A stretch of 64,000 bases of DNA from Actinomycetes bacterium (GTDB lineage Bacteria; Actinomycetota; Acidimicrobiia; Acidimicrobiales; Acidimicrobiaceae), in the NCBI GenBank assembly GCA_021822605.1, contig JAKAQL010000008.1:1-64000 (forward strand). Reading direction: 5' to 3'. This document shows positions 43,216 through 52,280 of this stretch, piece after piece. Made by a program: the position numbers and the translations under genes. The notes beneath the pieces were generated by a model. The model was not told where the DNA came from and made no database searches. It saw only the letters and a program-made list of their open reading frames with translations. Positions within the stretch are counted from its first letter, which is position 1. Each line of letters starts with the position of its first letter.

Positions 43216-43619
43216 AGGGCTATCAAGGCTATTGCGATGATGGCGAGCGCTAGGCCCACCACCTGGCGTGGGTGGAGCTGGACTCTTGTGATGATAACTT
43301 GCAAGATGAGGGTGACGGCCGGGTAAAGAGCGGTGATTGCGATGAGCGGTGCCGCATTGGAGCCTCTCCGTAGCGCAAGAAAGAAGAGCGCGTAGCCGAT
43401 GGTGCCGGCCAGACCGGCTGCGATAGTCAACCAAGAGAAGGCGGGCCGTATGAGGAAGGCAACCGGAATGACTGCTATCGCCTCCACGAGCACTACTGTG
43501 ACCCAAAGAGTTAACGGGGCAGCGCGCACCGAGGCACGATCCGAGAGGAATCCCCACGCTCCCCATGCGAGCGCCGCACCAAGCGCCAATCCAACGGCGG
43601 TCAGCTCGATGCGAGACAC
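43212..43619 (-). CDS. half-size EamA/DMT-type membrane protein
   Basis: This 135-residue protein has four predicted helices (AVGLALGAALAWGAWGFLSD, LTLWVTVVLVEAIAVIPVAF, LTIAAGLAGTIGYALFFLAL, QVVGLALAIIAIALIAL) with the EamA-type NAAPLIAITALYPAVTLILQ. Most EamA proteins have two such halves, so this one would dimerise like EmrE or YddG halves. The GTG start has a strong AAAAGGAGG site. It is coupled to the ABC ATPase that follows. Confidence 0.82.
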   Translation of the reverse strand: MSRIELTAVGLALGAALAWGAWGFLSDRASVRAAPLTLWVTVVLVEAIAVIPVAFLIRPAFSWLTIAAGLAGTIGYALFFLALRRGSNAAPLIAITALYPAVTLILQVIITRVQLHPRQVVGLALAIIAIALIAL

Positions 43620-43692
43620 ACCCCTCCTTTTAGAATATTCGTTTTAAGGCTAGCGAGTGATCGACCGATGAAGCTCATGAGGGGTTGGTGTA

Positions 43693-44697
43693 ATGCAGCG
43701 ATCGAATTCACTCAATATCGGCGTTCTGGGCAACAGTGGTGAGAACGCTCTGACAGGGCTGTTGGAACAGCTGATGACTGCTGCTGGCGCGATGGGTGTC
43801 ATGGTGGCGAGACGGCTCGAGTCGAGGTATTTGATCGAGAGAGTTCGAGTCGTTCCTCGGATTCTACGCGAAGGCGATGTGATCGAATTCGAGAATGCCG
43901 TCGATCTGTCGACGGCCGTCCCGATTGAGCCAGATGGGCCGGGCCGCATTTTTTCTGACTATATCGGGTTTTCGCCGTTGGCCTCTCTCTACCTCGTCCC
44001 GTTCGAGGCGACGAGAGACGATAGCCTTGCTACCGTGATTTTTTCGAATCGAGAACTGCGCTGTCCTCGTCAAACGTTGGTTGCGATGTGTCGCATGATT
44101 GAGTTCACGATTACGATGGGAACCGAGTACGAGCGACAGGTTCGTTCGCTCGCAGACCAACTCGCAATTCTTGGGGAGCAGGCATCGAACGACCCCCTGA
44201 CGCAATTGCTGAATCGGCGCGGATTCCTTGAGGTCTTACAACGAGAGGCAAGTCGGCTGTCGCGGAATCCAGCACCGATGGCCATCCTGTTGTTTGATCT
44301 CGATGGTTTAAAGTCCGTTAACGACCTCTATGGACATGAGGCCGGTGATGATTATCTGATCAAGTTCGCCCGAACGCTACGCGACAATTTGCGTGCCATG
44401 GATGTGGTAGGCCGACTTGGCGGGGATGAGTTCGCCCTTCTTGCACCACAGACTGATCGTATCAATGCGGAGGAGCTGGCACGTCGCCTGCGTCGCCTCT
44501 TTGACGCCCGTCGGCTTCCGGTCTCCATTGGGGTAGCAGCATTTGAGGGTGAAAAGATGTCCCTGGCGGCCCTTCTCTCTCAGGCGGACCAGGCGATGTA
44601 TGCGGATAAGGCACAGCGCAAAGAGGCCATGGGTACGCAGGAGAAGCTAACCATCGATCTCACGGCACTTGAGGGAAGACTACAGACTCGGGTTTAA
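43693..44697 (+). CDS. diguanylate cyclase with GAF-like sensor
   Basis: This 334-residue protein has a GAF-like N-terminal region (1-155, with a hydrophobic core at FSDYIGFSPLASLYLVPFE) and a canonical GGDEF domain (SNDPLTQLLNRRGFLEVL, LLFDLDGLKSVNDLYGHEAG, VVGRLGGDEFALL). The RAMD motif five residues before GGDEF is an inhibitory I-site (RxxD), so product feedback is likely. It makes c-di-GMP. Its 3' end overlaps the convergent acuI gene by 18 bases. Confidence 0.93.
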   Translation: MQRSNSLNIGVLGNSGENALTGLLEQLMTAAGAMGVMVARRLESRYLIERVRVVPRILREGDVIEFENAVDLSTAVPIEPDGPGRIFSDYIGFSPLASLYLVPFEATRDDSLATVIFSNRELRCPRQTLVAMCRMIEFTITMGTEYERQVRSLADQLAILGEQASNDPLTQLLNRRGFLEVLQREASRLSRNPAPMAILLFDLDGLKSVNDLYGHEAGDDYLIKFARTLRDNLRAMDVVGRLGGDEFALLAPQTDRINAEELARRLRRLFDARRLPVSIGVAAFEGEKMSLAALLSQADQAMYADKAQRKEAMGTQEKLTIDLTALEGRLQTRV

Positions 44698-45681
44698 CGC
44701 GACTACCACCCGTCCCCGCACCTGCCCTTTGAGAATCTGGTCGGCGTAGCTGGGGAGTGATTCGAGGTCGATCTCGGTGATCATCTCCTCCAGGAGTTTT
44801 GGGTCAAGTACGTCAGCGAGTCGTTCCCATGCGATGTTGCGAGCGTGGAGGGGAGCGTTGACAGAATCAATGCCGGCGATCGAGACACCGCGCAGGAGAA
44901 ATGGCATCACCGATGCGGTGAATGTGGCACCGCCAGCAAGGCCCACCGATGCGATCGCTCCGGTTCGTTTCGTTTGCGCGAGCACTCGCGCGAGAGTCTG
45001 GCCCCCCACGGAATCGATGCACCCTAACCAGCGTTCAGACTCCAGCGGACGTTCTGGTCCGCCGTCGAGTTCATCCCTTGGGATAATGGTTGCGGCACCG
45101 AGATGTTTGAGATAGTCAGTCTCGTTGGCGCGTCCCGTCGAACCAGCGACCGAGTACCCGAGTCGATTGGCGATGGCGATGGCGATGGAGCCGACGCCAC
45201 CAGCTGCACCAGTCACGAGTAGCGGATCCTCCGAGCTTGGTGCTATTCCCAGGTGCTCAAGTGACATGATGGCGAGCATGGCGGTCAGGCCGGCAGTACC
45301 GATGCCCATGGCCTGTCGTGGTGTCAGAGAGTGGGGAAGGCGTACAACCCAGTCAGGTTCTAGGAAGGCCTCGTCGGCATAGCCGCCCCAATAGAGTTCA
45401 CCGATTCGAAAGCCAGTGGCTATGATCCAATCACCGGGCGTGTAGGTATCTGTCTCATCCGCTATCACCTGTCCGACGAGATCAACACCGGGAATGTGCG
45501 GGTAGGAGCGCACCAATCGACCCAATCCCTTCATCACCATGCCGTCTTTATAGTTGAGTGTCGAGTAAGCGACGTGGACCCTCAGTGGCCTGGGCCGAAA
45601 ATCAGAGACAGGGAGCTGTTCAATCGCTACGGTTGGTTGTGGTGTGGATTCCCGGACGACGAGGGCGCGGATAGTTTCCAT
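44680..45681 (-). CDS. acuI: acrylyl-CoA reductase (AcuI/YhdH family)
   Basis: This 333-residue MDR-family oxidoreductase has the AcuI-type start RALVVRESTPQPTVAIEQLP, STLNYKDGMVMKGLG, PHIPGVDLVGQV, the NADP-binding GAAGGVGSIAIAIANRLGY and STGRANETDYLKHLGAATII. It reduces acryloyl-CoA to propanoyl-CoA in dimethylsulfoniopropionate, 3-hydroxypropionate or beta-alanine metabolism, or detoxifies it. A short GGCGAT repeat lies in the codons for the AIAIA run. Confidence 0.9.
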   Translation of the reverse strand: METIRALVVRESTPQPTVAIEQLPVSDFRPRPLRVHVAYSTLNYKDGMVMKGLGRLVRSYPHIPGVDLVGQVIADETDTYTPGDWIIATGFRIGELYWGGYADEAFLEPDWVVRLPHSLTPRQAMGIGTAGLTAMLAIMSLEHLGIAPSSEDPLLVTGAAGGVGSIAIAIANRLGYSVAGSTGRANETDYLKHLGAATIIPRDELDGGPERPLESERWLGCIDSVGGQTLARVLAQTKRTGAIASVGLAGGATFTASVMPFLLRGVSIAGIDSVNAPLHARNIAWERLADVLDPKLLEEMITEIDLESLPSYADQILKGQVRGRVVVALNPSL

Positions 45682-45987
45682 TATGTGTCTCCCTTTATGG
45701 TTATTGATTCTTCAAAGGTAACTTAGTACCGCTGGCCCCGCACAAGCTCATTGGAAGGGCGAGATTCAGTGTGCTAGCCTAGAGGTCGTGGCAAACGTGG
45801 GAACTGCTCTAGCTTTCTAAGGGTTCACAGTTGGTGAGGCTGTTGCAGGGGGCGAGTTTTGTTTTCATGGTTGGCTAGCGCAGCGCGACGGTCGCCGTAG
45901 GAGCGATTGGGTACGAAGGTTGATCCCGGGATAGAGTCGGATGGTTGCGATGGGCGTCTCGAGGTCTTTGAGGAATGGGGGTTGACG
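45682..45987. other. interval without a recognised gene
   Basis: About 300 bases hold no gene I can support. A TAGCCT element near 45776 could serve the DinB-like gene, whose start is uncertain. Confidence 0.35.
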
Positions 45988-46455
45988 ATGCTCACGGTAC
46001 CTCTCGAGGAGCGATTCAACTCAGCGTTCTTGCACTTCTGTGCCGCCATGGACGGGGCCCCAGGGGGTGCCGTTACCGAGCCGGACGCTGAAACTGGCGA
46101 GCAGTGGGACAATCTCCATGTGCTCGGTCACGTTTCGGAGATGCTTGAATACTGGTTGGCTGAGGTTCTTCGGGTGCTTACTCACGGACCAGACGAACCC
46201 TTTGGTCGGCTAAAGCGCTCACCGGAGCGAATTGCCCGGATAGAACGAAGCTCGGAGCTCGCAGTGGACGAACTTCGGCACGAAATACATCTCCGTGCAC
46301 TAGCCACGATCGATTTGTGCCGATTGCTGACGCCGGAGCAGCTGAGCATTCGAGGGCTGCATCCGAAATTTGGTCTGATGACGGTAGAGCGGATACTCAT
46401 GGAGTTCGGGGTAGAGCATCTCCATGAGCACGCGTTGCAACTCGAGTCGTTGTGA
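45988..46455 (+). CDS. DinB-like (metal-binding four-helix) protein, putative
   Basis: I start at the ATG at 45988, which removes 27 residues of weak sequence in the track form. The 155-residue helical protein has HVLGHVSEMLEYWLAEVL near the start and GVEHLHEHALQLESL at the end. These His placements fit the DinB/mycothiol-dependent superfamily. The family includes mycothiol- and bacillithiol-dependent transferases. The match is by pattern only, so function is open. Its 3' end lies close to the FMN oxidase start. Confidence 0.6.
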   Translation: MLTVPLEERFNSAFLHFCAAMDGAPGGAVTEPDAETGEQWDNLHVLGHVSEMLEYWLAEVLRVLTHGPDEPFGRLKRSPERIARIERSSELAVDELRHEIHLRALATIDLCRLLTPEQLSIRGLHPKFGLMTVERILMEFGVEHLHEHALQLESL

Positions 46456-46492
46456 TGTTCTTGGGAACGATGAATCTGTTGAGGAGAAGCGA

Positions 46493-47701
46493 GTGAAACG
46501 TCAAACACCTGATTTTGTTGGGCTCAAGTCATTGTTGGCGCCACGAGCGCCTCGGTTGGATTTTTGGCGTGCGAGAGTTGAGCGTGCTCAGACCATCGGG
46601 GATTTGCGGGCGCTGGCGCGCCTGCGTACACCACGGGCCGTCTTCGACTATACCGATGGTGCCGCCGATGGTGAGTTAACGTTGGCGCGTTCGAGAGATC
46701 TATTTCGGTCGCTCACTTTCCACCCTCGCATTCTGCGCGATGTCGGTGAGGTGGACACTTCTGTCGAACTTCTTGGTGCGCGCAGTTCGCTGCCTTTCGC
46801 CCTTGCCCCCACCGGCTTTACACGGATGATGCGTGCTGAGGGGGAACCAGCGGTTGCTCGCGCAGCACAGCGTGCAGGTATCGCTTATGCCCTCTCGACC
46901 ATGGGTACGACATCGATCGAGGAGGTCGCGGCTGCGGCTCCGAACGTACGCAGGTGGTTCCAGCTCTATCTTTGGCGTGACCGAGAGGCGGGTTTGGATT
47001 TTTTGCGGCGCGCACAGACTCAAGGTTATGAAGCTCTCGTGCTGACTGTCGACGTTCCTGTAGCTGGTAATCGTTTACGCGATGCCTACAATGGGTTGAC
47101 CATTCCACCCCAGATCACTGCAAGGACCTTTGTTGACGGTGCTCTCCACCCGGCCTGGTGGTTCGATCTCCTCACGACACCTCCTTTAGAGTTTGCCAGC
47201 ATGAACGTCTATGGCGGAACGGTTGGATCCCTCATCAATAAGATGTTTGATCCGTCGGCGACCATCGAGGATCTTGCTTTTCTTCGGGAACATTGGCACG
47301 GCAAGCTGATCGTAAAGGGCGTGCAACGCCTTGAGGATGCCCAGAGTCTCGCAGCTATTGGTGTCGACGCGGTTGTGCTTTCGAACCATGGTGGTAGGCA
47401 GCTCGATCGCGCGAGCGTTCCCCTTCGTCTTCTAGGTTCCGTGGTGGAGTCGATAGGGTCCGCAATGGAGATACTGATCGACGGAGGCGTGATGAATGGG
47501 GCGGACGTTGTTGCGTCCCTGGCACTTGGTGCTAAGGCTGTACTGGTAGGTCGTGCCTACCTCTATGGCTTGATGGCGGGTGGTGAGTTTGGGGTAGATC
47601 GTAGCATTGACATCTTGGCAAGTGAGGTGCGACGTACCATGCAGCTCCTTGGGGTGCGTTCACTCGACGAGCTTGATGCCAGTTTTGTCACTCTGCCGTA
47701 G
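46493..47701 (+). CDS. FMN-dependent L-2-hydroxyacid dehydrogenase/oxidase (LldD family)
   Basis: I start at the GTG at 46493, preceded by GAGGAG, giving 402 residues. The TIM barrel has ALAPTGFTRMMRAEGEPAVA, RWFQLYLWRD, VLTVDVPVAGNRLRDAYNG, the FMN-contacting LIVKGVQRLEDAQSL, the catalytic His in VLSNHGGRQLD and ILIDGGVMNGADVV. It oxidises lactate, glycolate or a similar L-2-hydroxy acid, giving electrons to quinone or oxygen. The convergent MFS transporter could supply the substrate, but that is only positional. Confidence 0.9.
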   Translation: MKRQTPDFVGLKSLLAPRAPRLDFWRARVERAQTIGDLRALARLRTPRAVFDYTDGAADGELTLARSRDLFRSLTFHPRILRDVGEVDTSVELLGARSSLPFALAPTGFTRMMRAEGEPAVARAAQRAGIAYALSTMGTTSIEEVAAAAPNVRRWFQLYLWRDREAGLDFLRRAQTQGYEALVLTVDVPVAGNRLRDAYNGLTIPPQITARTFVDGALHPAWWFDLLTTPPLEFASMNVYGGTVGSLINKMFDPSATIEDLAFLREHWHGKLIVKGVQRLEDAQSLAAIGVDAVVLSNHGGRQLDRASVPLRLLGSVVESIGSAMEILIDGGVMNGADVVASLALGAKAVLVGRAYLYGLMAGGEFGVDRSIDILASEVRRTMQLLGVRSLDELDASFVTLP

Positions 47702-48962
47702 AGTCTTCCCCGGATGGGTCAGCTTCTGGATCAAAAGCGGTGGTACCACGGGGGGATGTGGTGGCATGTTCGACCTGGCGTCCTAACTTCTTGCCAATCG
47801 ATGTGTTGATTGACCCTAAAGCGAAGAGGCCTCCAAGCCAGAAGTAGGCGAGGCCGTGTCCGATCGCCTCGGTTGCGGTCACTGGCCCGAGAACATTGGC
47901 GAGGGCTCGCGAGAACTGGCTCAGTCCGAAGTAGCGCCCGCGGAGCCGTTTTGGAGCAAGTGCGAGGAGCACCGGAGTCCGGATGGGTGAGTAACACATC
48001 TCGCCGAAGCCGAAGATCGCTGCGAAGACCGCAAGGTCGACGAGTACGAAGGTCGTTGTGTGCCGGTAGGCGGTCGCCAGCGGAACCAACCATGCAACCC
48101 CGAAGACCAAGGCGGTGAGTTGGAGCGTTCGACGAAAACCCATACGGCTAACGAGCGAGTAGACCGGTCGTTGGAGGAGGACGATGAGGATCGGGTTGAT
48201 GACAAATCCGATGGCAATCACTTGCGGTGATTTATGTAAGGCGATCCCGATCAAAGCGGGTATGCCCGTGTCGAAGGAGGCGTAGCTGGTGAAGGAGAGG
48301 AGGACTGCAAAGACCAAGAAGCGCCTTAACCGTGGGTCAAAGAGTGCCTCTCGATAGCTGGCGTCCACGGGATGTTCACTCACGTGTCGATCATTAGGCA
48401 GCAAGAGAAAAGCCGAACCTGCAAGTGCGCCAACTACCATCCCGATGACGAGCAGGTGGAGGAAGGTCGTTGGTCTGTGTAAGTCGATAAGGAGGCCCCC
48501 ACTGAGGGTGCCTATGGCAAAGCCAGCGTTGGATGCCATGAAGTCGTAGGAAAAGAACTTTGTCGCTGGTAGGTCACCTGGCAACGCGTTCGAGGTGGCT
48601 ACGTTACGGGCAGAGTAGCGTACGTTCGAGAAGCCAAAAATGAGAGAGGCGACGAAGAAGAGAGGAGGTGTTCTTGCTAGGAAGACAAGGAAGTAGCCAA
48701 GAATCTCGACTGCAGTTCCGAGCGCAGCTGTGTTACGTGCACCAAAACGATCGACGAGAATCCCGCCAACGAGAGCCCCGGCCAGTGTGGCGATACCCTC
48801 CGTGGCGACGATGGTTCCGGCGAGTGGAGTCGAGATGTGCCGCGAGAAGTGTAGATAGAGGATGAGATAGGGCCACACCGCTCCGCCCGCCGCAGAGAGT
48901 AGCCCTGAGGTCACCACGACCATAGAGACCCGGATGATCATTGACCGGCGCGTATGTACCAT
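47688..48962 (-). CDS. MFS transporter
   Basis: This 424-residue protein has 12 predicted helices with the MFS loop GGILVDRFGARNTAALG after helix 2. A second-half loop contains FGEMCYSPIRTPVLLALAPKRLRGRYFG. The C-terminal tail is polar and acidic. It looks like an MdtH/YfcJ-type drug or metabolite transporter; the substrate is unknown. It overlaps the 3' end of the LldD-like gene by 14 bases. Confidence 0.87.
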   Translation of the reverse strand: MVHTRRSMIIRVSMVVVTSGLLSAAGGAVWPYLILYLHFSRHISTPLAGTIVATEGIATLAGALVGGILVDRFGARNTAALGTAVEILGYFLVFLARTPPLFFVASLIFGFSNVRYSARNVATSNALPGDLPATKFFSYDFMASNAGFAIGTLSGGLLIDLHRPTTFLHLLVIGMVVGALAGSAFLLLPNDRHVSEHPVDASYREALFDPRLRRFLVFAVLLSFTSYASFDTGIPALIGIALHKSPQVIAIGFVINPILIVLLQRPVYSLVSRMGFRRTLQLTALVFGVAWLVPLATAYRHTTTFVLVDLAVFAAIFGFGEMCYSPIRTPVLLALAPKRLRGRYFGLSQFSRALANVLGPVTATEAIGHGLAYFWLGGLFALGSINTSIGKKLGRQVEHATTSPRGTTAFDPEADPSGEDSTAE

Positions 48963-49255
48963 TTTCCTTTTTCTGGTTTGTTGTCATTGACCGATTCTGG
49001 TCGCCGCGATGTGGATAGCTATTCGATGGGGTGGATTGAGATTCGGGAGGGTTATGGTGATGGGTTGCGCTCGACAGTGGGCTTCTGCTCAACTCGGACG
49101 AGGTTCCAGCAACTGGAGGTGGTCGGGATCCTCGATTCGCAGTGGTGCCGTTGGCTGTTGCTCGTAGAACGAGGGGTCCTGCTGGAGTAGATATCAGTGT
49201 CAGAGTCAAGGAGTCATCACCTCTACGCTAGCGTTGAGGGGCCACCACGAGCGCC
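48963..49255. other. intergenic stretch with one weak 54-codon frame
   Basis: A frame from ATG 49026 to 49190 (MGWIEIREGYGDGL...) has no recognisable relatives and no ribosome-binding site. I see no hairpin or repeat of note. Confidence 0.3.
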
Positions 49256-50359
49256 GTGCTTGACTTAAATCATGGAAGAAACATGCTCGAGGCGATGGAT
49301 CAGTTTGCCGATGGTCAAAGCGGGGTAGTGGTGCGAAGAGGAATGGACTTGAGCACGATGAAGGGAGCACAGGTGGAGAGAGTGTCGGACTGTGAAGCGC
49401 TCGTACCTCTCGATGAGCTAGCCTCATCTTGGCCATGTCTGGCTGGAAGTCGTGTGTTGCGGATGGAACGATCAGAGAATACCACCTGGTTAGTTGTTGG
49501 CCCAGGAGGCAAGTTCGCGGTGCGCCGTTATCGTGATGGATACCAGGATGTTGCGAGCATTCGGGCTGAATTGAGATTCATGCGGCTTGCAAAGGAGGCG
49601 TTGCCCGTCCAGGTGCCGGGAGTCATCCTGACACGGTTTGGCGATGAGTTGCTTTCTCTCTTCGATCGCCTCTACGTGGTGTTTACCTACGTCCAGGGTC
49701 AGATGGCAACCCAAGGCCAGGTCATCGAGCTGGCGAGCCAGATTGGGGAGCTAGCTGCGCTTGTCCATCTCTGTGCCGACGATAGCGATCGAACTCTGCA
49801 GGCTCGCTGGAGCTGGGATGCCTCCGTTCTCACAGGGCCAGCGCCCAGATGGGGGCCGTGGCAGCCGGCGTTCTCTCGTGATCCGAGAGGGTACGAGGTC
49901 GTGGCCGCTGCTCACGGGGAGATCGGGGCAAGGCTTGATTCCGCTCCTCGAGGAGGATCTGTGTTCGGCCTGTTGCACGCCGATCTTCGTGCAGCAAATC
50001 TGTTTGTCCAAGACGATAGGTTGACTGGGATCATCGACTTTGATGATTGTGGCTATGGATGGTATGCCTATGAGGCGGTAGCGAGTCTCTCCTTTTATGA
50101 AGCGTCACCAGAGGCGTTGGGGCTCCTGCGAGGTTGGTTGGTAGGCTATGGTCGGATTCGTGCCCTTGGCTCGCAGGCACTAGCGCTAGTGCCAAGACTG
50201 TTGATGTATCGCCGGCTTCTGCTCACCGGTTGGCTACTGGAACACCCACATGTCCGGGTGCCCGAGATCGATCGATCCCGTTTTGGAGCCGATACAGTTC
50301 GGTTGGCCACTCGGTACCTTGTAGATCCCCAGGACATAGAACGACTGTTGGGCGAGTGA
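49256..50359 (+). CDS. aminoglycoside-phosphotransferase-like kinase
   Basis: This protein of up to 367 residues has the APH fold: LVVGPGGKFAVRRYRDGYQD (N-lobe), LYVVFTYVQGQMATQ (hinge), the catalytic loop GLLHADLRAANLFVQDD and the metal motif GIIDFDDCGYGWYAYE. It resembles SrkA/YihE-like and other small-molecule or protein kinases. The N-terminal 35-40 residues are weak; a start at 49343 or 49361 is possible. Substrate unknown. Confidence 0.8.
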   Translation: MLDLNHGRNMLEAMDQFADGQSGVVVRRGMDLSTMKGAQVERVSDCEALVPLDELASSWPCLAGSRVLRMERSENTTWLVVGPGGKFAVRRYRDGYQDVASIRAELRFMRLAKEALPVQVPGVILTRFGDELLSLFDRLYVVFTYVQGQMATQGQVIELASQIGELAALVHLCADDSDRTLQARWSWDASVLTGPAPRWGPWQPAFSRDPRGYEVVAAAHGEIGARLDSAPRGGSVFGLLHADLRAANLFVQDDRLTGIIDFDDCGYGWYAYEAVASLSFYEASPEALGLLRGWLVGYGRIRALGSQALALVPRLLMYRRLLLTGWLLEHPHVRVPEIDRSRFGADTVRLATRYLVDPQDIERLLGE

Positions 50360-50530
50360 CGGCATATCCAGGTCGCGACGAGACCGTGCCTCAGTCGTAC
50401 CAGGCATTGAGATGAAGTTTGCTGGCATGGGCTCGATGGCTCATAGTCTGATTGCCAGGGCTTGGTCACGATGCTGCTTGTTGTGTCTTGATCCTGAGCC
50501 GAGCATCATGGGTCGTGCCGTCGAGATGAG

Positions 50531-52246
50531 ATGGTTATGCGTGCTACCGTTCTGAAACTCGCGAACGGCGCTTTTGTCCTCGGTGTGATCGTGGCGTTAG
50601 GTCTCTACGCTGGTGGTCACGTTGTTTCCTGGACCACTGGTTCCACCGGCTCGTCACTGTTTGCAACGACAGCTGCATCCTTGGCAAGCCATACTCGCTA
50701 TTCATGGGTCAACGAGGTCGACCGGCAGAATGACTGGCTCAGCGCTGCCGAGGTCCCCTCCAGGTGCACCTATGAGGTCAACAGCTCGAGTACCAAGTTG
50801 AATAGGTTGATCGCTCGCCTGGCTAACTCGCTTCAAAAAGCATCCACCATCTGTCTGACGGGAGTTTTCCGCCGTCAGATCCGTATTGTCGACAAGGACG
50901 ACCCCAAGCTGCTCACACTCGAGTCTGCCCCAGGGCAGCACGCGCAAGTAATCATTGGAGCGGTTCGCGATGCGAACGCACCGACGGTGGGTTTTGACGC
51001 GCTCAATCCGGCGATAGCGGTACTCGGATCGACTGGGGTGCGAGTGATGGGGCTCAGTATCCGTGATGTTCTAGCTGACTCGCCCGCTGTCACCCCAGTC
51101 GGCATCGACGTCGAGGTGGCAAGCCACGGTTATGGTCAGCCACCGTCATCATGTTTACGCCGTGGATGTCGTGATATCTCTATCGTGGATAATTCAGTAT
51201 CGTCGATTGTCAATCGAGCCGATGAGTCAATGCTGGTCAGGGGTCGTTGTGGCAACGCGGGGGTGGACGCGATGGGGATCGTTGTGGAGGACTATGGAGC
51301 AGGGCTGCGAGACGCCCTTTCGCGGGTCGTCGTGGCCTCGAATCGCATCAGCAACACACGAACGGGAGATAGTGAGAATCTTGTCATCAACGGAGATGTG
51401 CATCGGTTTCTGGTAGCGAACAATCGAGTGGTGAACGGGGATAACATCGGCATCGATGTCGAGGGTTGGTACAGTCATACTTCAGAGCCCATGCTTGGCC
51501 TCCTCCAAGGCAACGAAGTGGCCAACATCGACACGACCACGAATAGCGCTGCGGGTACCTGGCGGGGCGGTCACTGTGTTGACACTGCGAATGCGGCAGG
51601 GATCTATGACGATGGCGGGCACGAGCTCTGGTTGCGAGATAACCTAGTCGTTGACACGAATCAGGGGATCAGCCTCGATACAGAGAATGCCTATCGGTCG
51701 ACCGCCGAGCTATGGGTTACCGGGAATACGGTGATCGACACGGTGGGAACGAGCAACTCGGTTCCGAGCTATGGCCTCTCGCTTGCGCCGAATCTAGGTC
51801 CATCCGAGGATGCAGGTCATGCTTTCGATGCGCTCTATGTCGACGCCTTCGGTTACGACTCCGTGATTCGGAACGTCTTCGTCGCCGATAATCGCCTGTT
51901 GAACCAGTCGTTGCATTTCGACGGAGGCGGTGACGCTCAGGCAACGGTCGTCGCCGTTGGTGGCCAGTTTCAGGACGTGGCGATCTGCCATAACGTGGTG
52001 GTCGGGAGCGGTCATCGAGCTACCAGCCTGATACAGGTCGATCTACATGGCCATGATGGCCGCACTCTCAGCGTTGACGGCAACCGGTTTCATGGACTCG
52101 CACGGAGGGGTTCGAACTTTGTCGTCGGAGATGCGTCCGCAACCTCCTTGGCCGCCTGGGACCGGCTCCGAGGTCAACTCTCGGTCGACCCGACACGGCA
52201 GTGTCATATCCTCATGAAAGATCTCGGGGCAGTTGAGAGGCGTTGA
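50531..52246 (+). CDS. secreted right-handed beta-helix protein
   Basis: This 571-residue protein has an N-terminal signal-anchor (AFVLGVIVALGLYAGGHVVS) and then repeated short strands ending in Asn ladders typical of parallel beta-helices: ISIVDNSVSSIVN, VVVASNRISNTRT, FLVANNRVVNGDN, LWLRDNLVVDTNQ, LWVTGNTVIDTVG and VFVADNRLLNQSL. Such folds are found in pectate-lyase-like and NosD-like proteins, often binding or cutting polysaccharides. No catalytic site is evident. It follows the kinase by 170 bases. Confidence 0.78.
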   Translation: MVMRATVLKLANGAFVLGVIVALGLYAGGHVVSWTTGSTGSSLFATTAASLASHTRYSWVNEVDRQNDWLSAAEVPSRCTYEVNSSSTKLNRLIARLANSLQKASTICLTGVFRRQIRIVDKDDPKLLTLESAPGQHAQVIIGAVRDANAPTVGFDALNPAIAVLGSTGVRVMGLSIRDVLADSPAVTPVGIDVEVASHGYGQPPSSCLRRGCRDISIVDNSVSSIVNRADESMLVRGRCGNAGVDAMGIVVEDYGAGLRDALSRVVVASNRISNTRTGDSENLVINGDVHRFLVANNRVVNGDNIGIDVEGWYSHTSEPMLGLLQGNEVANIDTTTNSAAGTWRGGHCVDTANAAGIYDDGGHELWLRDNLVVDTNQGISLDTENAYRSTAELWVTGNTVIDTVGTSNSVPSYGLSLAPNLGPSEDAGHAFDALYVDAFGYDSVIRNVFVADNRLLNQSLHFDGGGDAQATVVAVGGQFQDVAICHNVVVGSGHRATSLIQVDLHGHDGRTLSVDGNRFHGLARRGSNFVVGDASATSLAAWDRLRGQLSVDPTRQCHILMKDLGAVERR

Positions 52247-52268
52247 GGTTCACCCCGGTTCGTGCTGC

Positions 52269-52274
52269 TAAGCT
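52269..52274 (+). promoter_or_regulatory. -10 element of the PNPOx-fold gene, leaderless arrangement
   Basis: TAAGCT ends six bases before the ATG, so the transcript would start at or next to the codon. The -35 is poor (GAGGTT at 18 bases, or TTGAGG at 20). Confidence 0.5.
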
Positions 52275-52280
52275 TGACCG

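Noticed and set aside
45169-45188. GGCGAT repeat (about three copies) as a simple-sequence repeat
   Set aside because: It lies in acuI codons for Ala-Ile pairs of the nucleotide-binding fold and keeps the frame; probably coding.
48733-49209. 158-codon minus-strand frame overlapping the MFS start
   Set aside because: No ribosome-binding site, no recognised motif, and it overlaps the real gene in another frame.
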